Assembly (NCBI GenBank): GCA_003194525.1
Contig: NBIV01000303.1
Location: forward strand, 43,246 to 107,245
Direction of reading: 5' to 3'
From: Gracilariopsis chorda
Lineage: Eukaryota > Rhodophyta > Florideophyceae > Gracilariales > Gracilariaceae
DNA: 64,000 bases
Position 1 is the first letter of the stretch, and each line of letters opens with the position of its first letter. The position numbers and the translations under genes were made by a program. The notes beneath the pieces were generated by a model, which worked only from the letters and a program-made list of their open reading frames with translations, was not told the origin of the DNA and searched no databases. Shown here piece after piece: positions 31,254 through 42,507 of the stretch.

Positions 31254-33001
31254 TCTCCCCACTTATACTAAAGACAATGTTTGTCCGTCTGTCTGTGTGT
31301 CTGTCAGCTAGCGCCCACTCATTGGCTGAAAAATCGGCAAGGAGGCTGCCAAGTGGAAACGTGTCGTTTTATGCGCTCCAAGAGGCATCTTGCACCGCAT
31401 AATGCGACACGTTTGCACCTGGCGCCTTTTGCACGCCATCTTGCACCGCATAATCCGACACGTTTCCACCTGGCGCCTTTTGCACGCCACAGTAGCCTAC
31501 ATGTTTGACCATAGTAGCCCACCCGTTACACTACAGTACACGAGACCTTGCACTGCGGTGCACATGACGGTTTTAATTAATATTTTTCAATGGTCATGTG
31601 CACCAATAACATTGCACGCTATACTACACCATCCTTATGCACGCCAGTAAAATAGCACTACACTAAAGCGTGCCATGTCATTCACCATGGTTATGCACAC
31701 CAATGAAATGGCACTACAGTAAAGCGTGCCCTGTCATTCACCATGGTTATGCACACCAATGTAATGGCACTACAATAAAGCGTGTCATGTCATTCAACAT
31801 GATTAAATGGCACTACAATAAAGCGTGCCATTTTAATTACCATTTTTATGCACACCAATAAAATGCCACTACACTACAGCATGCCATGTCATTCACCATG
31901 GTTATGCACACCAATAAAGCAGCACTACACTAAAGCGTGCCATGCCATACACCATGGTTATGTAGACCAACGAATTTGCAGTACACTAAAAGGTTCAATG
32001 TCATTCGGGCGCTGAGCGCTTCCCTTTGCTTTCCTTTACTTACCCTTCAAATATGACATTTTCTCGACATAAGTATACACGCATTTTCTTGCCTGCATGA
32101 CTATACCCCTCCACACTATAGAACAGTACGCAGTGATCTCTTTAAGAAGGCTCCGCATAAACATCCTTTGTACGACGATGCTAGGCGCGATAATGGTAAA
32201 AGAGACAAGGCTAGGCGCGATGATTCGAGGAGCGAGGATGCTAAGCACGACGATGCTCTAAACTGCTGCGGTATACGCGAAGGTTTTAGTTTCGCACGGT
32301 AGCATACTTTACTGCATAATTGCCACACGCAGTGCGGCCTTCTACGATGATCCGCGCAACAAAGCTATGCTTGACCATGTTCTACATGAAGACTTTATGC
32401 ACCATAGTAGAATGCGCGACGATTCTACTTCCGTTTACCAAGCAATGCTCTACAGCTTCATCGTCAAAGCTTGATGCCATAGAAGCCACAATACCTCAGC
32501 AGCCCGCCATGTTACCCTAAATGAGGTTCTGCACAAGAATGTTCGACGATGCTACACGCCAAGATGCTGGGCGGGACGATCCTAAGCGCGACAATGCTAG
32601 GCGCGATGATGCTAGGCGCCATGATACGAGGCACGATGATTCGAGGAGCGACGATGCTAGGTATCACTCTACAGATTTATGCTCAAATTTCGATGCAATA
32701 GAAGCCACAATACCGTCTCACACGCACTTGCGGAGACTATCTGATGCTCTGATGGCATTACAAGGTATATTACAGGCCGCACTGCCAATCTGTTCAATAA
32801 TCCTAGGTACGAAATGGCTACAAATGACTATGCTTTCCAAGATGGTGGCACTTTCCTTCCAAATGTTAAGATATACAGATCTCATCAATACGACCGAAGC
32901 GTATCGTGACATAGCAACCTCTGCAGACTGCGTTCCGAGTGGGTGGGGCAGTCTGCACGTGGGGCGTGAAACGCCAGCGTGCAAAGCACGCCATTGCCAT
33001 A

Positions 33002-33433
33002 TCTCTCCATTATAAGTATTTGTTCCTCTATGAGGGGGGGTTCTTGATTGAATGGAGGCGTTGCGCCACAAAATCCTCTTCCACGCCCCCGTTTGCCCAT
33101 GCAAATCGCCCATTTGGCGCAACGCCTCCCTACCATTTAAAAAATTCAGCAGCAGCAGCAGCAGCAAAGCTTCCTGCTTACTGGCTCGCACTCCCATAAT
33201 GACTGCAGTGCCACCCAGTTACAAAAAGCAACGTGTCACGCTTTCTCATCATTGGCTGGCATTGCAGTCAATTTAGGCACCTAGGCGCTGCGGCGCCCCG
33301 TGGTTCTACGAGCGCTATTGCGAGCGCAAGCGAGCAAAGTGCTCGGAGAGCCTCCGAACGCTACTAAAGACAAAAAGCTACAAAACCAACGCGGCGCGCA
33401 GCGCCGCCCACGGCCGAAGGCCGTTTCCACTTG
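33002..33433 (+). mobile_element. 432-bp non-autonomous Helitron nested in S1 copy 1
   Basis: Comparison with the uninterrupted S1 copies places the insertion between A (33001) and T (33434), the Helitron target rule. It starts TC, ends CCACTTG and has a hairpin CGGCC-GAA-GGCCG at 33411-33423, ten bases before the end. A perfect 15-bp inverted repeat lies at 33054-33068 and 33115-33129. It has no gene. This insertion independently identifies CTTG as the 3' terminus in this group. Confidence 0.7.
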
Positions 33434-33745
33434 TCAGCATCTAAGAATTGCATGCAGCGGCGGTAGGGTGCTCTGCACGCGGGCGTGAAACGCCTGCGTG
33501 CAGAGCAGCACTCTATTGCCATTGCCTTCGATCATGAGTTGTATGACGGAGCTGAAAGCGCACTTTCTATGCACACAATTTCCATTTCTACATATTACGT
33601 GACTCAAACCATCTATGATGCTTTTCTCCACCACTGAAGCGACGGTAACCTGAGCAATTCTAATGCCTGCGTGCAAAGTATGCACAGGAGCCAAACACGC
33701 TACCCAAATACTCCTTTCACTCTAATGCTTCTTTTACTCCTTAAC

Positions 33746-33760
33746 GCGTGCGAAGCACGC
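33746..33760. repeat. 3' terminal hairpin, S1-1/S2-1 junction
   Basis: GCGTGC-GAA-GCACGC, 14 bases before the CTTG end at 33774. Confidence 0.8.
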
Positions 33761-34634
33761 AATGGAGCCACTTGTCCCCCCTTACTAAAGCGGAAGTTTG
33801 TCCGTCTGTCTGTGTGTCTGTCAGCTAACGCCCACTCATTGGCCGAAAAATCGGCAAGGAGGCTGCCAAGTGGAAACGTGGCATTTTATGCGCTCCAAGA
33901 GGCATCTTGCACAGCATAATGCGACACGTTTCCACCTGGCGTCTTTTGCACGCCACAGTAGCCTAGCCGTTTGACCAAAGTAGCCCACCCGTTACACTAC
34001 AGTAGCCGAGCCGTTGCAGTGCAGTGCACATGACCGTTTTAATTACTATTTTTCAACGGTCATGTGCACCAGTCGCATTGCACGCTATACAAAAGCGTGC
34101 AATGCACTCGCCCACTGAGCGCTCGCGTTCTCCTTCGCTGTGGTTAACCTACGGTGTGGGTTCTAGCACTCTGGGCGAGTCAGGACCTCTGAAAAAGGTA
34201 CGCTGGCGGTACCGGCGAGATCTGTTAAGTTTAACTTTCTCACCAAACAACGCGTTCGTCATCCAGATTTTATTGGTTCGGCAACTATTTCTGGGTGGCG
34301 TTCACGTGAGGTACGATAGCTCCCCACAAAACGTGCTTTGCGCGGAAGGAGTAGCCCTTGAAGAGTCTAGAAAGGGGACAACAGAGTACGAGTCGAGCAA
34401 CAGTGGCTCTGTCTGGATCTAAGGAACTGTTAAAGGGAAACGGTCTTCGGACTAAAGTACGTCCAGCACAGAGTTGCCTAGCGATTTTGAGATTGTAAAT
34501 CTCGCAGTCCTGGCAGACTCTCCAGGCACGGCCCCCTGTTTACTCTGTACAGGTCAGTTCCCAATCTAGGCGGTTTCTTTGTGATCAAGATATTCTATCT
34601 TCGCTGCAACGATCCAAAACTTCGGTGCTAGGTG

Positions 34635-34643
34635 CATAAAAGG
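34635..34643 (+). promoter_or_regulatory. TATA-like box of the Rep-helicase gene
   Basis: CATAAAAGG about 130 bases upstream of the ATG at 34773, followed by a long T-rich tract. The same box stands at 43433-43441, 52158-52166 and 60935-60943 in the other long copies. Function is inferred from sequence and position. Confidence 0.45.
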
Positions 34644-34772
34644 GTTTTGCAGCCCGTAGCACAATTGTTCTCGACCATATCCCTTTTTTTTCTTTTTTCT
34701 TTCTTTTCTTTTTTTGCTTTGCCGGTCTTTGGACAGTTTTTCTTTTTTGTGGTGTGCGTGAGAACTTTTACA

Positions 34773-37700
34773 ATGCCTCCAACTCAGCCCAGTGCCTCAG
34801 GCCATGCCACATGTGAGCAGAACCGTCAACGTACTGCTGCAAGACGTCGAGCAGAGTCCAGTGAGCAACAGGCAGAGAGGAGGCGTCGTGATAGAGAGCG
34901 AGCAGCCATACGGAGGGCAAATGAAACTGAGGAACAGCGTGAAGCATGAAGAACTGCTGATACGGAACGTGCGGGAAGAAGAAGGGCTACAGCTTCCGCT
35001 GCGCACGCTGATGACGTTCGTGAGGCCGACCGTACAGCCACTGCTTCCGCACGAGCTTCAGAGACGACAGATATTCGCGCAAATCGTCAGGCAAGCGATC
35101 ATGACGCCCATCGTGCTGCAAGGCAACGGGATAACCCTGCTGCTGAAAATTCTCGCCGTCACTCTGAAAGAACATCTAGACAGGCATCACGAGAGCTTGA
35201 GAGCGCAGCTGATCGACAACAGCGTCTTGAAGCTGAGCGCGAGAGCCGAAATTTCGCCCGTCGATTGTTTGACTCGGATGATGTAGACGAGAGTGGCTAC
35301 ATGGACCTTGGTCTCATGAATGTAGAGTGCCGCTTTTGCAAGGCACTGCATTTCAAAGAGGAAAGGGTTGTGAGCAGCTCCCGCTCGCAACCTCTTTTCT
35401 CGCAGTGCTGCGCAATGGGACATCTCAGCTTCCCTGCGCTTCTGGAGCCTCCGCCTCTTCTTCGCCAACTGCTGACTGCGATTGGGCCCCGAGAGAACCA
35501 CTTTCGTGCTGAGATCCATGCCTACAACACAGTTATGTCTATGGCTTCCGTCAAGGCAAACTGGGTGAGCCGTGGTTCAGGAGACTCTACCTTCAATCCC
35601 ACGATCACCATGCAAGGACAGATCCATCACTACATGGGTCCGCTCATTCCCGTTCAGGGTGTCCAGCCCACATTTCTGTCTGTGTACATCCATGACACCG
35701 ACTATGACGCGCAGTCTGCGACGCGAGCGGGGTTGCTGCCCCGCCTCCAACCGGAACTGCTGTCTCAGTTGGCTGCCGTGCTGCACACAGAGAATCCATA
35801 CGTGCAGACATTCTGCAGCCTGTGCGAGTGGGCTATCACCGATACGCCAGCAAATACGTATCAGATGGTGATCCATGCTGATAGACGGCCCCGCGGCGAG
35901 CATATTCGTCGCTACAACGGGCCTGAGGCGTCTCAAGTAGCCGCCATCATTCCAGGGAATGAGGACGGCGAGATTGGGACGCGCGATATCGTTGTGCGTA
36001 GGCGTGGAGAGCTGATTGTTAATGGTGATGAGGTGCTGGACACTAATCCCGTCAGTCACAGATCGTACGATCCCTTGAGCTACGTTCTTTTGTTCCCATG
36101 TGACCAGGACGGGTGGCACCCTGAGATGAGGTATTGCCCACCAAACGCCTCGCGAGAGAAGAAGGTGACTCCGCTGATGTATTATTTGTGGCAGCTTTTC
36201 GAGAGACCGACCGAGTTCAGTACGATTCTACGCGGCAAACGGCTCTTCCAGCAGTACATGGTTGACCAGTTCTGCAAGGTTGAGTCGGAGCGTTTTTCTT
36301 ACTTGCGACACAACCAGGACAGACTTCGAGCTGCGGACTATACACCCCTGCGGGAGAGACTGGGTGACTCTCTGCTGGGCGTGGATGAGGCCGATGCTGT
36401 TCGTGCTGGACGACTGTTCGTGTTGCCCTCCACATTTGTAGGAGGTGACCGATACATGAGACAGCAAATGCACGACATCATCGCCATATCCAACACCATT
36501 GGGCACCCCGATATCTTTCTCACGATGACGTGCAATCCGAACTGGCCTGAGATCACCAGGGCGCTGTTCGATGGTCAGCGCGCTCCCGATCGACCCGATC
36601 TTTGTGCTCGAGTGTTTCGTCTCAAGATGAAAGCCTTGATGTCGTTTGTCATTGATGAACAGTTCTTTGGAGCCGTTCTTGCTCACGTGCGGGTAATCGA
36701 GTTGCAAAAGCGAGGCCTACTGCACGCGCACATTATCTTCTTCCTCAACGAAGATGCAAAGCACCAGCTCTGAGACCCTGCTCACATTGACGAGCTCATC
36801 TCAGCTGAGATTCCTCCTTCCTCCGACGCCACCTTACAGGAGTTGGTGCTCAAGCACATGTTTCACACTCCGTGCGGTGCAGGCAACCGTTCAGTGCTGT
36901 GCATGCGCGAGCTGACCTGCTTGAAGCACTTTCCGAAGCCGTTTCGCTCCGAAACTGCACGGCTTGAGAATGAGTACTACATCAGCTACCGAAGACGCGC
37001 TCCTTCGGAGGGCGGGGTGTCTGTGGAACGAATCTGCAGGGTCGGCCGTCGACAGCGCGTAGTGAGGTTGGACAATTCGTGGGTGGTTCCACATTGCCCA
37101 GAGCTTCTCCGCCGGTTTTCATGCCACATCAACGTTGAGCTATGCGTATTGCGACTTGGCGGTATCAAGTACCTCTTCCAGTATGTGTGCAAGGGTTCCG
37201 ACAGAGTCACCATGGAGATTGTAGATGAGAACGGACGCCATGACGAGATCCAGAACTTCCAGAACGCACGGTATGTGTCAGCCTCCGAAGCATTGTGGCG
37301 GATGCTTGCGTTCGATATTGTCGATCGCAATCCACCCGTCGTGCGGCTTGAAGTACACTTGAAAGATCACCGTACGGTGTTCTTCCAGGAAGGCGACGAG
37401 CACTCTGCTGCTAACAGAGAGCGGGCAGGAACCAAGCTGACTGAGTGGTTTGTGGCCAACCAAAACTACCCCAGCGCACAGCATATCCCTTATGCCCAGT
37501 TCCCGAGGTACTTTACTTGGAACAAATCAAACAAACGCTGGAAGCCGCGTGCATGTCTCCGACGTCGTTTGGTGTCTCAAAGCCAGCCCACCTCCTCCTC
37601 AGCCGCCGCTGCAGCAGCCGATCTATACGACTTCACTGGCAGCGGTGCGCATGTAGTTGGGCGCATTTACACTGCCAGTCCACGAGAGGGAGAGCGGTAC

Positions 37701-39665
37701 TACCTCCGCTTACTCTTGACCCACACAGCGGGTGCTACTTCCTTTCAGCATCTCCGCACCGTGGATGGTCAGCAGTGTGGTAGCCTCAGGGATGCCTGCC
37801 TCAATATGGGCCTTCTCGCCGACGACAGCGAGTGGAGACGGGCACTACGTGAGTCCTTTCGCTCCTCATTTGTTCCGCTCTCTCATTTGTTTGCCACCAT
37901 CTTGCTTTACTGCGAGCCGTCGGACCCCCGTTCTCCGTGGGAGCAGCATCGATCGACGTTCCTGCAGGATATACGCGCTCGACATCGCGGCATGATGCAC
38001 GCACTGGCCGACGACGAAAGAGCCAGCTCTTACGTTCTCTTAGAAGTGCAAAAGGCATTGCAATAAATGGGTGGCCCACTGGCGTCTCTGTCATCGTACG
38101 GTCTTCCGACACCCATGCAGGACCTACCGGAATTGCGCGCTCCAACTCGGTCTCCGCAGCAAATCCAGTCGGAGCTGAACGACACTGTGCAAGCTGCCCT
38201 CCCTCTCTTCAATGAGCGTCAGCGTCTGGCGTTCAATACTGGCGTGGGAGCCATCCTTCCTGGCGTGTCCTCGGAGAGCTTGCAGGGTCTCGGTGGTCCT
38301 TCTACGCCAACGCAGCCAACCACTCGCGTCTTCTTCTTGGATGCTCCGGGTGGAACCGGCAAGACCTTCCTCTCCAAGGCAATTCGGGCCACGTTACGCC
38401 TTCGTGGCAAGTCCGTCCTTACGGTAGCCACGTCTGCTGTAGCAGCCATACTGCTTGAGGGCGGTCGGACGGCCCACTCCGTGTTCAGGATTCCCATCCC
38501 AGCCACCGCTGAGAGCACGTGCAACATCCTGGTCAACTCGCACCTGGCCACTCGGATGAAGAACGTCGACCTCATTATCTGGGACGAGATCGTAATGTGT
38601 CACCGCTTCTGCGTCGAAGCCGTAGACTGCACTGTCCGTGACATAACGCGCTCGCAGCTCCCCTTTGGAGGCAACTTCGTATTGCTTTCTGGCGACTTTC
38701 GGCAGATCCTTCCCGTTGTTCGTGACGGCTCTCGATCAGTGATCGTCAACGCATGCATCAAACTCTCAAGTCTCTTTTCTCACTTTCGCACCTTGAGATT
38801 GACTGAGAACATGCGCCTTTCTGCGCTCCGTCGAGACCCCACAGCCACACAGGAGGCACTGCAGTTTCCAAACACGCTCTTCCAGATTGGAGAGGGCAGA
38901 CTGCCAGGCACTGTCCCGCCAAAGCGCCCCTTTACCCTCCCAGAGTCCGTACAATGTGTGGAGTCGTTCCGCATCATGGTCCGTAACGTCTTTCATGGTA
39001 TCGCTCAAAGGTACATAGATGCGGATTGGCTAACGTCAATGGTGATTATAACCGCACGAAACTATCGCCTACCAGAGCTCAATGAATATGTAGGCCACAT
39101 GATATCTGGCGCGTATCGCACGTACCTCAGTGCGGACAAGGTGAGCGACGACGACGGTGCTGCGCTGCAGTACCCTGTCGAGATGCTCAACACTCTGACT
39201 GCCGGGTCAGCGCTGCCCGACCACCGCCTCAAACTCAAAAAGGGCTTTGTGGTTATGCTCCTTCGCAACTTGGATCCCTCAAACGGCCACGTCAATGGTG
39301 CCATCTATACCGTAGAAGATATGCAAAGCAACGTACTGTTTCTTCGACTAGCTTCTGGAGTAAATCGTGGCAACGCACTACGCCTGCCGCGCATGCCCTG
39401 TGGACCTGGAGACGACAACTTTCCGGTTCCCAACTTCACTCGCACCCAGTTCCCAGTACGTGTTTGTTTTGCCATCACTACCAATAAGGCACAGGGTCAG
39501 TCGTATAGTGGTCGCATCGGACTGGATTTGCGTGATGGCTGTTTCACGCATGGCCAGCTGTACGTCGTCTTTTGTCGGACCACCAACCCGTCCAACATCG
39601 TGGCCTGTCTCCTTGCCGGTAGCACCTCTACCAACAATGTAGTGTACCCCAAAGTTCTTTTGTAG
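34773..39665 (+). pseudogene. Helitron Rep-helicase, copy 1, three in-frame stops
   Basis: The same frame and domain order as copy 2 (43571-48463), but stopped at 34947-34949 (CGA to TGA relative to copy 2), 36772-36774 (the TGA common to all copies) and 38064-38066 (GAA to TAA). No frameshift is present: the three open pieces lie in one frame. Zinc-like region, TMTCNPNW and the HAH motif lie in the second piece, the tyrosine region in the third, and the PIF1-type helicase, complete with GGTGKT, WDE and GDFRQ, in the fourth (from 38067). The last piece could in principle be expressed as a helicase alone (532 codons). As a Rep-helicase the gene is dead. Confidence 0.85.
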
Positions 39666-39826
39666 ATGAACTTGATAGCTTTAAGTAAACCTCTTCTTTT
39701 TTCTTTCATTTCTTTTTTTTCTTCTCCCGTCTTACTCCCTAAAAATACTTGCATTCTACAAACAAACTACCCAAAACACGCCACCCAAATACTCCATTCC
39801 CTCTAATGCTTCTTTTACTCCTTAAC

Positions 39827-39841
39827 GCGTGCGAAGCACGC
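39827..39841. repeat. 3' terminal hairpin, S2-1/S1-2 junction
   Basis: Same 6-bp stem and GAA loop; here the next element starts TCACCCC. Confidence 0.8.
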
Positions 39842-40249
39842 AATGGAGCCACTTGTCACCCCACTTATACTAAAGACAGTGTTTGTCCGTCTGTGTGTCT
39901 GTGTGTCAGCTAACGCCCACTCATTGGCTGAAAAATCGCCAAGGAGGCTGCCAAGTGGAAACGTGGCACTTTATGCGCGCCAAGAGGCATCTTGCACCGC
40001 ATAATGCGACACGTTTCCACCTTGCGCCTTTTGCACGCCATCTTGCACCGGATAAGCCGACACGTTTCCACCTGGCGCCTTTTGCACGCCACAGTAGCCT
40101 AACCGTCTCACCATAGTAGCCCACCCACTACACTACAGTAACTAAGCCGTTGCAATGCAGTGCACATGACCGTTTTAAGTACTATTTTTCAACGGTCATG
40201 TGCACCAATGGCATTGCACGCTACACTATATGGTTAGGCACACCAATAA

Positions 40250-40845
40250 AATGGCACTACACTAAAGCGTGCCATGTCATTCACCATGGTTATGCACACC
40301 AATGAAATGGCACTACACTAAAACGTGCCATGTCATTCACCATGGTAGTATGGCACTACAATAAAGCGTGCCATGTCATTCACCATGGTAGTATGGCACT
40401 ACAATAAAGCGTGCCATTTTAACTACCATGATTATGCACATCAATAAACTGGCACTACACTAAAGCGTGCCAATTCATTCATCATGGTTATGCACAACAA
40501 TAAATAGGCACTAAAATAAAGCGTGCCATGTCATTCACCGTGGTTAAAACCCACTACAATAAAGCGTGCCATTTTAATTACCATGGTCATGCACACCAAT
40601 AAAGTGGCACTACACTAGAGCGTGCCATGTCACTCACCATGGTTATGCACACCAATAAAATGGCACTACAATAAAGCATGCCATGTCCTTCACCATGATT
40701 AAATGGCACTACAATAAAGCGTGCGATTTTAATTACCATGGTTATGCATACCAGTAAAATGGCACTACACTAAAATGTGCCATGTCATTCACCATGGTTA
40801 TGCGCAGCAATAAAATGGCACTACAGCAGAGCGTGCCATGTCATT
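40250..40845. repeat. Minisatellite of S1, 12 units of about 43 or 56 bp
   Basis: Each unit holds TGGCACTACANTAAAGCGTG followed by CCA, which can fold (TGGCAC with GTGCCA), and a CCATGG-like palindrome. Long units add TATGCACACCAATAAA. Equivalent tracts lie at about 49046-49650 and 57768-58350, and a shorter, diverged one at about 31.62-32.02 kb. Confidence 0.8.
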
Positions 40846-41395
40846 TGCGCACTGAGCGCTCCCCTTTCTTTTGCTTTAGTTACTGTACAAATGAAACATT
40901 GCTTGACATAAGTATACACGCATTTACTTGCCGGCACGTCTATAATCCTCTACACCATAGAGCATTACGCAGTGATCTCTTAACCAACGATCCACATAAC
41001 TATGCTCTACACGACCATGCCAGGCGCGACAATGGTAAGAGGGACAAGGCTATGTGTAGTGATTCGACGCGCGACGATTCTAGGGACGACGATGCTCTAC
41101 AATGCTGCAGTATACGCGAAGGTTTTACTACCACACGGCAGCATAGTTTACTGCATAACTGCCACACGCAGTGCTGCCTTCTACGATGCTCCGCGCAACC
41201 AAGCTATGCTTGACCATGTTCTACATGAGGACTTTATGCGACATAGTGGAATGCGCGACGATTCTACTTCCGTTTACCAAGCAATGCTCTTCAGCTTCAT
41301 CTTCAAAGCTCAATACCATAGAAGCCACAATACCTGAGCAGCACGCCATGTTACCATAAATGAGGTTCTGCACCAAAATCCTCGACGATGCTAGA

Positions 41396-41515
41396 TGTCA
41401 AAATGCTGGACGCGACGATCCTAAGCGCGACGATGCTAGGCGCGACGATGCTAGGCGCGACGATGTTAGGCGCCATGATACCAGGCGCGATGATTCGAAG
41501 AGCGACGATGCTAGC
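41396..41515. repeat. Tract of 15-bp repeats (GCGCGACGATGCTAG)
   Basis: About seven imperfect tandem copies with a period of 15. Read in one frame they give RDDAR repeats within an open frame at 41360-41821. Also present in the other S1 elements (about 32.57-32.66, 50.20-50.31 and 58.92-59.03 kb). Confidence 0.7.
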
Positions 41516-41891
41516 TGTCAGTGTACAGATTTATGCTCAAATGTCGATGCAATAGAAGCCACTATACCTTCTCACACGCGCCAGCAGTGGCTATCTGATG
41601 CTCTGATGACTTCAAGGTATATTACAGGCGGCATGGCTACTCTGCTCAATAATGCTATGTACGAAAACGCTACGAAGGACTATGCTCTGCACGATGGTGG
41701 CACTTTCCTTTCACATGTTAAGATATACAGATCTCATCTACACGCCAGAAGCGTAGCGTGGCATAGCAGCCTCTGCAGAATGCGTGCCGAGGCGGTGGGG
41801 CAGTCTGCACGCGGGGGGTGAAAAGCCCGCCTCGTGCAAGTCATGCCATTGCCATACCAGCATCTACGAACTGCATGCAGCGGCGGTGTGG

Positions 41892-41930
41892 TGCTCTGCA
41901 CGCGGGCGTGAAACGCCCGCGTGCAGAGCA
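41892..41930. repeat. Long perfect hairpin with GAA loop
   Basis: An 18-bp perfect stem (41892-41909 with 41913-41930) around GAA. Counterparts are at 50637-50675 and 59401-59439, and at 33469-33507 with one wobble pair. Confidence 0.85.
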
Positions 41931-41977
41931 TTCCATTGATATAACAGCATCTACGAACTGCATGCGGCGGCGGTGGG

Positions 41978-42018
41978 GTGCTCTGCACGTGGGCGTGAAA
42001 CGCCCGCGTGCAGAGCAC
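41978..42018. repeat. Second long hairpin with GAA loop
   Basis: A 19-bp stem with one G-T pair here. It is perfect at 50723-50763 and 59487-59527. It lies 48 bases after the first hairpin and shares its sequence core, so the pair is a local duplication. Confidence 0.85.
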
Positions 42019-42108
42019 CTATTACCATTGCCTTCGATCATGCGTTGCATGACGGAGCTGAAAGTGCACTTTCAATGCACACACATTTTTATTTATTTGG
42101 TAAATCAG

Positions 42109-42330
42109 ACCCAGTTCCCAGTACGTGTCTGTTTTGCCATCACTACCAATAAGGCACAGGGTCAGTCGTGTAATGGTCGCATCGGACTGGACTTGCGTGA
42201 TGGCTGTTTCATGCATGGCCATCGGTACATCGCCTTTTCTCAGACCACCAACCCGTCCAACATCGTGGCCTGTCTCCCTGCCGGTAGCACCTCTACCAAT
42301 AATGTAGTGTACTCCAAAGTTCTTTCGTAG
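42109..42330 (+). pseudogene. Helicase C-terminal fragment in S1 copy 2
   Basis: From TQFPVRVCFAITTNKAQGQS to the stop it matches the end of the long-element helicase, including helicase motif V. The motif VI arginine (VFCRTT) is changed to glutamine (AFSQTT). It is joined upstream to a non-helicase open frame. It has no ATPase core and is a relic of the deletion that made S1. Confidence 0.8.
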
Positions 42331-42492
42331 ACTAACTTGATAGCTTTACGTAAACCTCTTCTTTTTTCTTTCATTTTTTTTCTTCTCCTCTTCCTTTTTA
42401 CTCCCCAATTATACTTGCATTCTACAAACAAATTACCCAAAACACGCTACTTAAATACTCCTTTCACTCTAATGCTTCTTTCACTCCTTAAC

Positions 42493-42507
42493 GCGTGCGA
42501 AGCACGC
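42493..42507. repeat. 3' terminal hairpin, S1-2/S2-2 junction
   Basis: Identical stem; the incoming long element begins TCCCCCCTTACTAAAG. Confidence 0.8.

Larger units (their letters stand above)
31254..33774 (+). mobile_element. Short Helitron S1, copy 1 (divergent)
   Basis: Has the common 5' region, a shorter minisatellite (about 31.62-32.02 kb), the GCGACGATGCTAG repeat tract (32.56-32.66 kb) and the 3' hairpin. Unlike the later S1 copies it lacks the helicase C-terminal fragment and holds a nested 432-bp element at 33002-33433. It is clearly more diverged than S1 copies 2-4 are from each other. Confidence 0.75.
33775..39855 (+). mobile_element. Long Helitron S2, copy 1
   Basis: 6081 bp. 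Layout: common 5' region with the 15-bp stem at 34024-34038/34055-34069, a conserved leader, TATA-like box, Rep-helicase frame, pyrimidine-rich 3' region and hairpin. Up to about 35.28 kb it differs from copy 2 by several percent. Beyond that it is almost identical. Confidence 0.85.

Noticed and set aside
36772..36774. Selenocysteine codon at the shared TGA
   Set aside because: No active-site context and no sign of a SECIS-like element; the family has arginine nearby, explaining TGA as a CpG mutation.
40250..40845. CRISPR-like array of short repeats
   Set aside because: Units are contiguous with no unique spacers, the host is eukaryotic, and the tract lies inside a transposon.
41600..41640. 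Hammerhead ribozyme (CTGATGA word) in S1
   Set aside because: No matching GAAA core or closing stems at the needed spacing.
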